The position numbers and the translations under genes are program-made. Shown piece by piece: positions 17,890-25,517 of a stretch of DNA of 64,000 nucleotides. The notes under the pieces were generated by a model, which searched no databases, was not told the origin of the DNA, and saw nothing but the letters and a program-made list of their open reading frames with translations. How positions within the stretch are numbered: position 1 is the stretch's first letter; each line of letters starts with the position of its first letter. The stretch comes from an uncultured Acetobacteraceae bacterium. GTDB lineage: Bacteria > Pseudomonadota > Alphaproteobacteria > Acetobacterales > Acetobacteraceae. Location: NCBI GenBank assembly GCA_946476985.1, contig CAMKWS010000008.1:23921-87920 (forward strand), in the 5' to 3' direction.

Positions 17890-19398
17890 ATGACAAAGCG
17901 GCTCCTTCCAGTAGTTATCAGTAGTTGTTTTCTGTTAACCTCTTGCATGGTCGGGCCGAATTACAAGCCTGATAAGATCCCCTTACCGGATCACTTTACG
18001 AGTCAGCCTCATCCCGCCACAAAGGAAGAGATCGCTCAGACAGAGGCGAACCTTAAAGATTGGTGGGCACGGTTTAATGACCCTATTCTTAATAGGCTGG
18101 TTGAACGGACTATTAAGGGTAATTACGATCTGCAAATTGCCACGCAGCATATTTTGGCAGAGCAGTCTCTCCGCCGCCAAGCTCAGTCAAATTGGTATCC
18201 ACAACTAGATGCAAATGCAGGCGGGGGGGATAGCCGCTACTCCATCAATGTTGATAACTGGCCTTTGCGTCCAGGGAACCCAGCGAACCATCCTGAGGCG
18301 TCTGTGTTGACATATGGGGCACGGGCGAGCTGGGAGATCGATATCTTTGGTCATATTGCACGGCAGGTACAGGAGAGAAAGCGCCTCGTTGAAGCGAGTA
18401 TTGAGGAGAGGCGCGGCCTGCTAATCTCTTTATTGAGCCAGTTAGCGACAGATTATATTGAGCTTAGAACGATCCAAGCTCGTATGGCTGTAACGGAAGA
18501 TGCGATTAAAACTGCCCGTAGCAGTACAGCTTTGGTAGAGCAGCTTTATAAAAATGGAATTGGTAACACTTTAGCAATTGCACAGGCACGTACAGAAGAA
18601 CATGCCGAACTTGCGCGTCTGCCTCCCTTACATGCACGGCAGGAACAATTGATACATGCGATTGCTGTTTTAATGGGGGAAATGCCGGGAGCAGAAGAGC
18701 CGGAATTAACAGCGCGGCATCCATTACCTGCTCTGCCTCCCTTCCCAGCAATGTTGCCATCTTCCGTGATGGTGAACCGTCCGGATATTCGTTCGGCTGA
18801 GCGTGGGTATGCGGCGAGTGTGGCGCGTATTGGCATCACTGTAGCGAATTTATATCCTAATTTTAGCATCCCACTCACATTTAACCCTAATGCTTCGGCG
18901 GCATATCAGGCGTTCCAGCTTGGTGGTATGAGCTGGAATATTATGATGATGGCTTCTTTACCTATTTTGCATGGGGGTAAATATAGTGCACAGATCGCCC
19001 AGGCACGCAGTGAAGCAGAAGCTAGCCGCCTGAAATATCGGCAGACTGTTCTTAATGCCTTTAAAGAGGTGGAAGATAGTTTGGATGACTGGCAACAGGA
19101 TAAAGAGCTTGTACATCAAGAAAGTTCGGCGGCGGCTGAGGCTTCTTTAGCCTTGTTTCGAGCACGTAAGCTGTTTGCAGCTGGGCTGACGGGGTATTTA
19201 AATGTGTTGGATTCACAGCAAACGGCTTTAACCCAGCGTGTAGCTTCTGTCATTGCTACGGGCAAGCTGATGGATGATGCAATAACTCTGTATGTGGCTC
19301 TAGGGGCTGGCTGGCAGGGAGAAAACCTACCGAGCACAACTCTTCCCATAGAGAAACATGGCGGGCAGAATATGCTCTTGCGGGCCTTCACGCGCTAA
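17890..19398 (+). CDS. NodT-family outer-membrane efflux lipoprotein
   Basis: A 502-residue TolC-like channel. A signal peptide with lipobox LLTSC near residue 19 is followed by VGPNYKPDKIPLPDHF, typical of the NodT/OprM family, and two outer-membrane efflux repeats with long helices. The second repeat contains NRPDIRSAERGYAASVARIG. It starts one base after the HlyD stop, so the DUF1656-HlyD-NodT genes form one operon. Its role is export across the outer membrane; the substrate is unknown, though aromatic or weak acids are common for this set. Confidence 0.92.
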   Translation: MTKRLLPVVISSCFLLTSCMVGPNYKPDKIPLPDHFTSQPHPATKEEIAQTEANLKDWWARFNDPILNRLVERTIKGNYDLQIATQHILAEQSLRRQAQSNWYPQLDANAGGGDSRYSINVDNWPLRPGNPANHPEASVLTYGARASWEIDIFGHIARQVQERKRLVEASIEERRGLLISLLSQLATDYIELRTIQARMAVTEDAIKTARSSTALVEQLYKNGIGNTLAIAQARTEEHAELARLPPLHARQEQLIHAIAVLMGEMPGAEEPELTARHPLPALPPFPAMLPSSVMVNRPDIRSAERGYAASVARIGITVANLYPNFSIPLTFNPNASAAYQAFQLGGMSWNIMMMASLPILHGGKYSAQIAQARSEAEASRLKYRQTVLNAFKEVEDSLDDWQQDKELVHQESSAAAEASLALFRARKLFAAGLTGYLNVLDSQQTALTQRVASVIATGKLMDDAITLYVALGAGWQGENLPSTTLPIEKHGGQNMLLRAFTR

Positions 19399-19424
19399 AT
19401 TGGAGCGCATGTGCTCAGAGGTGG

Positions 19425-20372
19425 TTAGGGAGTTTTTGGGAAAGGCTGCATGCAGCTAAAGCGTAGATTGTGTGCATATGTTTCCCCATCAAGTCCGAGA
19501 ACATCTGTTGTAACGGTATGGTCAAGTCGCATGGCATCATAGCCGGCAAGATGGACGATACCTACAGGTTTGTGGGGGAAGGTTGCCTCGCATAGCTGGT
19601 TGGTTTGAGTGTCTATCAACCATGGGCCGAGATAGTTGCAGCTTGAGGGTAGGAAACTGGTTTTAAAGCGGTCGTGATAGCTTGTGAGAGCTAGGGACAG
19701 TTGGCCAGAACTGAAGATTTTCCCGTGTTTTAAGACAATTGTCTGCCATTGTTGTAGGCGGGCCCAATGAGGGGCTGAGCGTGAGAGGGAAAAAATGCCC
19801 CCGTTAAGGGTCGGTCGTACGCCAATAGAACGGCAGATTTTACGAGGTAAACGGGCTAAGCGTGCATTTTTATAAAGAATAGATCGTACTTGGGCGAGTG
19901 GAAGAGGGGTCCAGCGTAAGCGGAAGGGTTTATGCAAAAAGAGCTCGGGGACAATCGCTAAAGAAGGCTGTTCTTGCTCGGCGGCATTAAAGAGCAGCTC
20001 AACAGCATTTTGGTTTTGCACCCAGGCGTCTGCGTCTATCCATGCGAGTGTGTCAAACTCTGGAAAGAGTTCGTTTAGCCACATTTTGGAAAGTTCAATG
20101 GCGAGATTGGGGCGTTTGCGCAGGGCGCGTTGCGAGACGTTGGAGAATAGGCGTGGTGTACGAACAAGAATATTTTGTTGCTGGAGACTGTCTCGCTGAG
20201 CGTCTGTAAGCCCTCCATCAATACAGCCGATTGTAATTTGTGAAAGTGCTGGGAAACGCCGAATGGAGGTAATGAGTTCCTGCAGAATGGGGAAATAACG
20301 TGCATCACCACCTGTGATGATAAGGCGGCGTGGCGTTGTTGGAATGGGGGAGTGTGTGGCGATAGAGGGCAT
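19425..20372 (-). CDS. GT8-like glycosyltransferase, single gene
   Basis: A 315-residue protein with the fold pattern of family 8-type transferases: an N-terminal RLIITGGDARYFPILQELI strand-helix, the metal/donor site LAWIDADAW near residue 115, and LNGGIFSLSR downstream. A late GIVHLAGYD recalls the H-x-x-G..K region of the family. The acceptor is unknown. It is convergent with the efflux operon and divergent from the J-protein gene. There is no terminator-like hairpin in the short 26-base gap to the efflux gene. Confidence 0.7.
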   Translation of the reverse strand: MPSIATHSPIPTTPRRLIITGGDARYFPILQELITSIRRFPALSQITIGCIDGGLTDAQRDSLQQQNILVRTPRLFSNVSQRALRKRPNLAIELSKMWLNELFPEFDTLAWIDADAWVQNQNAVELLFNAAEQEQPSLAIVPELFLHKPFRLRWTPLPLAQVRSILYKNARLARLPRKICRSIGVRPTLNGGIFSLSRSAPHWARLQQWQTIVLKHGKIFSSGQLSLALTSYHDRFKTSFLPSSCNYLGPWLIDTQTNQLCEATFPHKPVGIVHLAGYDAMRLDHTVTTDVLGLDGETYAHNLRFSCMQPFPKTP

Positions 20373-20432
20373 AGAAAATATGTAGCGGAGGGAGGTGATG
20401 AGGGAAAGTGGATGTGAACTCTTTGTTATCTA

Positions 20433-20460
20433 TTGACCTTAGCCCTTTGGCACCCCACTT
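20433..20460 (+). promoter_or_regulatory. Possible heat-shock (sigma-32) promoter of the J-protein gene
   Basis: TTGACC (20433-20438), a 14-base spacer and CCCCACTT (from 20453) resemble the sigma-32 layout (CTTGAA...CCCCAT-T), about 70 bases before the start codon. This is a visual match only; a housekeeping promoter reading TTGACC with a distant TATAAG is less well spaced. Confidence 0.4.
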
Positions 20461-20530
20461 TTCTATAAGGAAGCCTGCATATTAAGCGGTTTCCGGGGTG
20501 ATATAGACTTCTGAAGGATGCAAGATAGCA

Positions 20531-21445
20531 ATGGCGACAGACCCGTATAAGGCTCTTGGCATAAACAAAACAGCTTCGGATCAGGAAGTTCGCAGTGCTT
20601 ATCGTAAGCTGGTGAAGCAGTACCATCCTGACCGTAATCCTGATGATCCTAAGGCCGAGGAACGCTTCAAAGAGATTAGTAAAGCTTATGATATCATAGG
20701 CGATAAAGATAAACGCGCTCGTTTTGACCGTGGTGAGATTGATGCCGATGGTCAAGAGCGGGCGCCTTTTGGGGCCGGTGGTTTCGGTGGCGGCTTTGGT
20801 GGTGCTGGTGGTTTTGGCGGCGCCGGTGGCTTTGATGCAGAAGATTTAAGCGATTTATTCGGTGGTATGTTTGGTGGTGGCGGTGGTTTCCAGTCAGCGC
20901 GTCCTCGCCGTGGAGCTGACCTGCATGGTGAGTTGCATATCAGCATGGGGGAATGTGCCACCGGTACGCGTCGCGAGGTGTCACTCGGTGGCGGTCGAAG
21001 TGTTGCTGTAAATATCCCTGCAGGTATTGAGGACGGAAAAACCTTGCGCTTGAGAGGCAAGGGCGAGCCGGGCCAGCCGGGAAGAAGTGGGCAGGCTGGG
21101 CCAGCTGGTGATGTATTGTTGAAAGTACATGTAACGGCGGATTCTTATTATAGCCGTGAAGGTCAGAATCTGCGTGTTGTGCAGGATATTGATCTGAAAA
21201 CGGCGGTACTGGGTGGGAAGGTACATGTTCGCACTCCTGCTGGTACCGTGGCGCTAAAGGTCAAGCCGCACTCTGATAGTGGGACAGTCCTACGTTTGTC
21301 AGGTCGTGGTATTGCCGCACATGGTCGGCAGGAAGCGGGTAATTTGTTGGTCACCCTACGTGTTGTGCTGGGTGATATTTCGCCAGAGCTAGAAGCTTTG
21401 TTGCAAAAAGAAGCTGAGGCAGCACCAACAGCGACAGAAGAGTAA
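20531..21445 (+). CDS. DnaJ-family co-chaperone (CbpA-like, no zinc finger)
   Basis: A 304-residue J-protein that stimulates DnaK. The J-domain (residues 4-70) has the HPD triad in QYHPDRNPDD. A Gly/Phe-rich linker (about 80-115) and the substrate-binding C-terminal domains follow (LHGELHISMGECATGTRREV, VNIPAGIEDGKTLRLRGKGEPG). The CxxCxGxG zinc repeats of true DnaJ are absent, which places it with CbpA-type proteins. It is a single gene; the upstream region has a possible heat-shock promoter and the downstream region a long hairpin. Confidence 0.92.
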   Translation: MATDPYKALGINKTASDQEVRSAYRKLVKQYHPDRNPDDPKAEERFKEISKAYDIIGDKDKRARFDRGEIDADGQERAPFGAGGFGGGFGGAGGFGGAGGFDAEDLSDLFGGMFGGGGGFQSARPRRGADLHGELHISMGECATGTRREVSLGGGRSVAVNIPAGIEDGKTLRLRGKGEPGQPGRSGQAGPAGDVLLKVHVTADSYYSREGQNLRVVQDIDLKTAVLGGKVHVRTPAGTVALKVKPHSDSGTVLRLSGRGIAAHGRQEAGNLLVTLRVVLGDISPELEALLQKEAEAAPTATEE

Positions 21446-21459
21446 CAATGCTTTTTTAT

Positions 21460-21496
21460 AATCTCTCCTCGTTAATTATCGTAACGGGGAGAGATT
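21460..21496. repeat. Long hairpin after the J-protein gene
   Basis: 15-bp arms AATCTCTCCTCGTTA (21460-21474) and TAACGGGGAGAGATT (21482-21496) with one G-U pair and a 7-base loop, 14 bases after the stop codon. No T-run follows on either strand, so it is not a textbook terminator and may protect the 3' end. Confidence 0.7.
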
Positions 21497-21498
21497 GT

Positions 21499-21559
21499 GG
21501 GCGAGGTTATGGGGGCTGTTGGGATATAGCTCGGTTAGATAAGGGCGAGGTTATGGGGG
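21499..21559 (+). repeat. Direct repeat of 17 bases
   Basis: GGGCGAGGTTATGGGGG occurs at 21499-21515 and again at 21543-21559, 44 bases apart. The second copy supplies the G-rich ribosome-binding region of the small ORF that follows. Confidence 0.8.
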
Positions 21560-21566
21560 TACTATT

Positions 21567-21713
21567 ATGATATGGGGTGAGTCGTTTCTTCATAAAGTGC
21601 GCAAATCCGACACGGTTGGCCTTGTTATTGCTGTAGTATTTGTCCTGCTCTTGTGCATTCTAGGGGCTGTTGGTATCGCATTGGTTAATGGTTTCCACCT
21701 CGCCGGGGGTTAA
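21567..21713 (+). CDS. 48-residue single-span membrane peptide
   Basis: ATG 21567 to TAA 21711-21713. The product begins MIWGESFLHKVRKSDTVG; a single very hydrophobic segment (LVIAVVFVLLLCILGAVGIALV) follows, and it ends NGFHLAGG. A polar, positively charged N-terminus before one helix fits a genuine small inner-membrane protein. GGGGGT lies just before the start as a ribosome-binding site. The POT transporter gene starts 55 bases further on. I know no family for it. Confidence 0.6.
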   Translation: MIWGESFLHKVRKSDTVGLVIAVVFVLLLCILGAVGIALVNGFHLAGG

Positions 21714-21768
21714 TTTTTCCGGTAGGGAGGGGGCGAGGTTCCTGTTCCGTAACGAGGTGGTCATCCGC

Positions 21769-23352
21769 ATGTCTGGTTCTTCCGACACTATGCCTACGTC
21801 TTTTTTATCTGAGCGTAGGCAAGCGTTCTTTGTCGTTCTTGCAGTCGAGTTGTGGGAGCGGTTTGGATATTACGGTATGCAGGCTGTTCTGACCGTTTTT
21901 ATGGTCGAACAGCTGCATATGAGAGACCATGATATTAACCTCATGCAAGGTGGGTTGGGCTTTCTTATGTATAGCCTACCGGTGCTGGGGGGCATTGTGG
22001 GAGACCAGTTTCTGGGGACGCGTCCAACAATGTTGCTGGGGGCGTTTGGCCTTACTGCAGGCTATGCGTTTTTAGCCCTTTCTTTACAGCATCCTATTTT
22101 CTTTCTACCGGCACTGACACTCATTGCTCTTGCTAATGGTTTATTTAAGCCCAATGCAGGAACGTTGGTGCGGCGGATTTATGCTGGGGATGGTGCTGCA
22201 TTAGATACGGCTTTTACGTTGTATTATATGGCGATCAATGTAGGTTCGACGGTCTCTATGTTGCTCATGCCGTGGCTGCATGTGCGCTATGGCGCAAGTA
22301 TTGCTTTTTTAGCGTGTGCGGCTGGTCTTATTACGGGGCTCGTTTATTACGCAGCACGCCGTAAACGGTTGAAGGGGTTTTTGGTCTTAAGAGCTGCGCA
22401 GCAGGATGAAGCTGTAAGTGATGCTGCGTCTTCGGAGGCAGGTATTGTTGGAGACCATGTGCCAGCCCCTCTAATGAAAAGACTTTCAACGCCAACAGTG
22501 AAGTGGGCTTTAGCTTGTGGGCTTATAGCGAGCTTGTTGGTGGTATGGGGAATCTGCACATGGGTGCTGCATAGCCCTCTGCTTGTGCGTATTTGTATTA
22601 TTGTTGCGGCTATAGGGCTTGTAGGGTTGTGGGGCGGTGTGTTTTTCCGTTCGCAGCTTTCTGAGCGGCCGGGTTTGTTGCTGACATATATTTTATGCTT
22701 ACAAACGATGGCCTATCAAATTTTCTATCAGCAGATGCAAACCTCCCTTACCTTATTTGCCATGAGGGATGTATCAGGAACCTATCACCTTGGTTCTTGG
22801 GTGTTATTTACAATGTCCGCTGGGCAGTTTCAGGCACTGAACCCGATTGCGATTATGGTGTTTAGCCCCATTTTGGCATGGCTATATCGCCGTAATGCTC
22901 AAAAAGGGCAGGATGCGTTACCTGCGGTGAAGATTTTATGTGGGTATATCCTTGTAGGGCTCGCATTTTTGATTTGGTGGTTTGCCGCTGGGCATAGCGC
23001 TGGCCTCGTTTCTCCATGGGTAATGGTCGCCGGATATAGTGTTATGTCTCTCGGCGAGTTGCTAACGATTGGGCTAGGTTTGGCTATTGTGGCACGCTAT
23101 GCACCTGCGCGTGTGAGTGCGGTGCTTATGGGCTCTTTGTTCCTGCTGTGGGGAGTGGGTATGTATATTGGCAGTTTGGTAGCCGATATTGCTAGTGTTC
23201 CTGTGGGTAATGAGAGCGATATATCTGCTTATACTATATTGTTTAAGGACCTGTTTTTAGGGTGTTTTGGGTTGTGTATTCTTTTGGCTCTTTTGTTGCC
23301 CTATACGCGTCATTTGGATAAACGGCACCGAGATATATTGCCATCTTGTTAA
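21769..23352 (+). CDS. POT/PTR-family peptide:proton symporter
   Basis: A 527-residue transporter taking up di- and tripeptides with protons. The signature ELWERFGYYGMQAVL (E-x-x-E-R-F-x-Y-Y) lies near residue 25, and the second POT signature is the segment with TLYYMAINVGS. About 14 hydrophobic helices are seen, with a hydrophilic loop near residues 195-240. The frame is open from 21670, but ATG 21769 follows GAGGTGG with good spacing and directly precedes MSGSSDTMPTS. It may be co-transcribed with the 48-residue peptide. Confidence 0.92.
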   Translation: MSGSSDTMPTSFLSERRQAFFVVLAVELWERFGYYGMQAVLTVFMVEQLHMRDHDINLMQGGLGFLMYSLPVLGGIVGDQFLGTRPTMLLGAFGLTAGYAFLALSLQHPIFFLPALTLIALANGLFKPNAGTLVRRIYAGDGAALDTAFTLYYMAINVGSTVSMLLMPWLHVRYGASIAFLACAAGLITGLVYYAARRKRLKGFLVLRAAQQDEAVSDAASSEAGIVGDHVPAPLMKRLSTPTVKWALACGLIASLLVVWGICTWVLHSPLLVRICIIVAAIGLVGLWGGVFFRSQLSERPGLLLTYILCLQTMAYQIFYQQMQTSLTLFAMRDVSGTYHLGSWVLFTMSAGQFQALNPIAIMVFSPILAWLYRRNAQKGQDALPAVKILCGYILVGLAFLIWWFAAGHSAGLVSPWVMVAGYSVMSLGELLTIGLGLAIVARYAPARVSAVLMGSLFLLWGVGMYIGSLVADIASVPVGNESDISAYTILFKDLFLGCFGLCILLALLLPYTRHLDKRHRDILPSC

Positions 23353-23399
23353 AAATATTACGTGAAGTTGATAAATTTTATGGAAATGAAGTGGGGTGA

Positions 23400-23411
23400 G
23401 ATAAATTTATC
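23400..23411. repeat. Perfect 12-bp palindrome upstream of oprB
   Basis: GATAAATTTATC, with a related GATAAATTTTAT about 30 bases before it, in the A/T-rich gap before the OprB gene. A possible regulator site. Confidence 0.35.
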
Positions 23412-23576
23412 CTCTAGAAATCAACGGTAGAATTTATATAAAGGGGCAAGTTGCCTGATTCTTGCTATATGTCTTGGGTGAGAAAATTAAGGTTCTTCTA
23501 AAGAATACTTTACTTCTTGAGCTGAGAGGCTGAGGAAGCATTGTCTTATTTTAAGGTCTGTGAGGGCTAATTGTTT

Positions 23577-25295
23577 ATGTGTGGAACATGGCGAAGGGCG
23601 AGTGCGGCGGCTTTACTTGTCGCCTTGCAGCTATGCGGCCACACGGCATATGCACAGACTGTAGGCAAAAATAAAAATACGATGGAGCGTAACCCCTTCA
23701 TCTTTACGCCACGGGCGAGTGTGGTGCGTAACACCCCACGGAAGCTAACCGACTTGCGGCAGTCACCTTTGCAGGCTCCCTTAATCAATCATACGCTGCC
23801 TGTACCTCCGTCTATCGTTAGCAAAACAGTTGTAGGGGATGGCTTTACAGCGGGTGAGCGTGCTTCGCTTTTAAAGCGTTATCGTTTGGGTAAAGATGCA
23901 AGAAATGAGCAACGTGCTTTTGCGTCTATGCCCTTACCTTTTCCGGGGGATGTTTTCTCACATAGTGATGATGACGACACAGCCGGCGACAGGCAAACAG
24001 GTTTATTCCCCAATAGTTGGGATGATTTTGTAAATCAGGATGGTTTTTTCGGAGACCCATGGGGAATGCGTTCATGGCTGGCTGATCATGGTGTGATGGT
24101 CAGTGGGCGTTATTTTGAAGATACAGCCGGTAATCCCTTTGGTGGAAAATCTCGGGCGGTGCGCTATGCAGATGAAGAGGCTCTCTCTATTGATTTCGAT
24201 CTGCAGAAGCTCTTTGGTCTGAGGTATAATGCGGGTATTTTCCATACATTAGTTATTGGCCGCCAAGGGGCGGGTTTGGGTAATACGCTGCCTGTTATTA
24301 ATAGTCCGATGGAAATTTACGGCGCAGGTGAAACTATGCGCCTCGGCCGCCTTAGCTGGGAAATGCACTGGAATGACTATGTCCAGACTGAGGTTGGTGA
24401 AATTAATACAGAGAATGATTTTGAGCAGTCCTCGACCTATTGGGGGGCGAATCTGTATTGCCAATTCCAAAATAACGGCATTTGCGGGATGCCTCAGTCC
24501 ATTGCGATGAACTCAGGTTATGGGTTTTATCCAACGGCGCATCCTGGTGCGTGGGTGAAGTTTTATCCTGCTGGGAATGACCATTATCTTGTTCAGTTTG
24601 GCGTTTACAGTGTGGATCAAACTGTCACTGATGTGCGTAACGGCTGGAAGATGAATCTCCATGGGGCTACGGCGACATTCTTACCGTTTCAGCTTGGTTG
24701 GCACCAAGGGGGCACGGATGATTATAGTGGCCCGATGCAGACCAATGTGAAGATTGGTGGTTATTGGGATACGGATGAAGTTAAGAACGTTTATTCCAAA
24801 ATGAGCATGTTTGGGGTTCCTTCTGAGGCTCAGCAAGGAGCACCTGTGGCAAAGGTGCGCGGTCGTTTTGGGGGATGGGTTCAGTTTGATCGTATGTTGC
24901 AGCGGGATAAAATTGATCCTCATCGTGGGACAGCGTTTTTTGGATCCTTTACATGGGGTGATCCTCGTACGGCTGTCGCACCTTATTACATTACTGCAGG
25001 AATTACCCGGAAAGGGACGTTCCCAAGCCGGCCGGATGACACAATTAGCCTTGGTATGAAGGCTTTATGGGTGAACCCCAAAATTACCCATTGGGTTGAG
25101 CATATGCAGCATAGCTCAAAAATTGCAGACCTTTATCGCCCAGGATCCGAAGAGGCGGTGGAGTTGAATTATGGATACCGGCCAACACGGTGGTTATTGG
25201 TCCGTCCTGGTTTGCAATATTTATGGAACCCTGGTGCAACCAAGCGCTATAGAAACGCAATGCTTATAGACCTAGAAGCTGGAATTGCTTTCTAG
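23577..25295 (+). CDS. oprB: OprB-family carbohydrate-selective porin
   Basis: About 572 residues. The start ATG 23577 gives a signal peptide (RRASAAALLVALQLCGHTAYAQ); TTG 23571 is a longer alternative. A proline-rich linker is followed by the OprB barrel: WGMRSWLADHGVMVSGRYFEDTAGNP, GLGNTLPVINSP, and a C-terminus ending in LEAGIAF with the final aromatic typical of outer-membrane proteins. Members let glucose and other sugars or polyols through the outer membrane, which fits the periplasmic sugar oxidation of acetic acid bacteria. A terminator follows. Confidence 0.9.
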   Translation: MCGTWRRASAAALLVALQLCGHTAYAQTVGKNKNTMERNPFIFTPRASVVRNTPRKLTDLRQSPLQAPLINHTLPVPPSIVSKTVVGDGFTAGERASLLKRYRLGKDARNEQRAFASMPLPFPGDVFSHSDDDDTAGDRQTGLFPNSWDDFVNQDGFFGDPWGMRSWLADHGVMVSGRYFEDTAGNPFGGKSRAVRYADEEALSIDFDLQKLFGLRYNAGIFHTLVIGRQGAGLGNTLPVINSPMEIYGAGETMRLGRLSWEMHWNDYVQTEVGEINTENDFEQSSTYWGANLYCQFQNNGICGMPQSIAMNSGYGFYPTAHPGAWVKFYPAGNDHYLVQFGVYSVDQTVTDVRNGWKMNLHGATATFLPFQLGWHQGGTDDYSGPMQTNVKIGGYWDTDEVKNVYSKMSMFGVPSEAQQGAPVAKVRGRFGGWVQFDRMLQRDKIDPHRGTAFFGSFTWGDPRTAVAPYYITAGITRKGTFPSRPDDTISLGMKALWVNPKITHWVEHMQHSSKIADLYRPGSEEAVELNYGYRPTRWLLVRPGLQYLWNPGATKRYRNAMLIDLEAGIAF

Positions 25296-25328
25296 AGGAT
25301 TGTTACATCCTTAAAACTCGGAAACAGG

Positions 25329-25357
25329 AGAGACGATTGAGAGATCGTCTCTTTTTT
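25329..25357 (+). terminator. Intrinsic terminator after oprB
   Basis: A perfect 9-bp stem AGAGACGAT / ATCGTCTCT followed by T6. Confidence 0.9.
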
Positions 25358-25455
25358 ATGTTCAGAGAAGGTCTGTAATAGGCTGAGCTGTTCTGTGGTT
25401 AGTGTTGATTCGTAAAAATTAAATAAGTTTCTCACTCTTTTATTAAGATGAATTG

Positions 25456-25501
25456 TTGCACTTTGTTTCGTTATGGCAATATATTTACGATATCGAAACA
25501 A
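25456..25501 (+). promoter_or_regulatory. Promoter and overlapping inverted repeat of the 25518 porin
   Basis: TTGCAC (25456-25461), 18 bases, TATATT (25480-25485) form a good sigma-70 promoter. Perfect 8-bp arms TTGTTTCG (25463-25470) and CGAAACAA (25494-25501) flank the -10 box, with the right arm near the expected transcript start, so a bound regulator would block the promoter. Confidence 0.5.
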
Positions 25502-25517
25502 GATATAAGGTCTTGCC

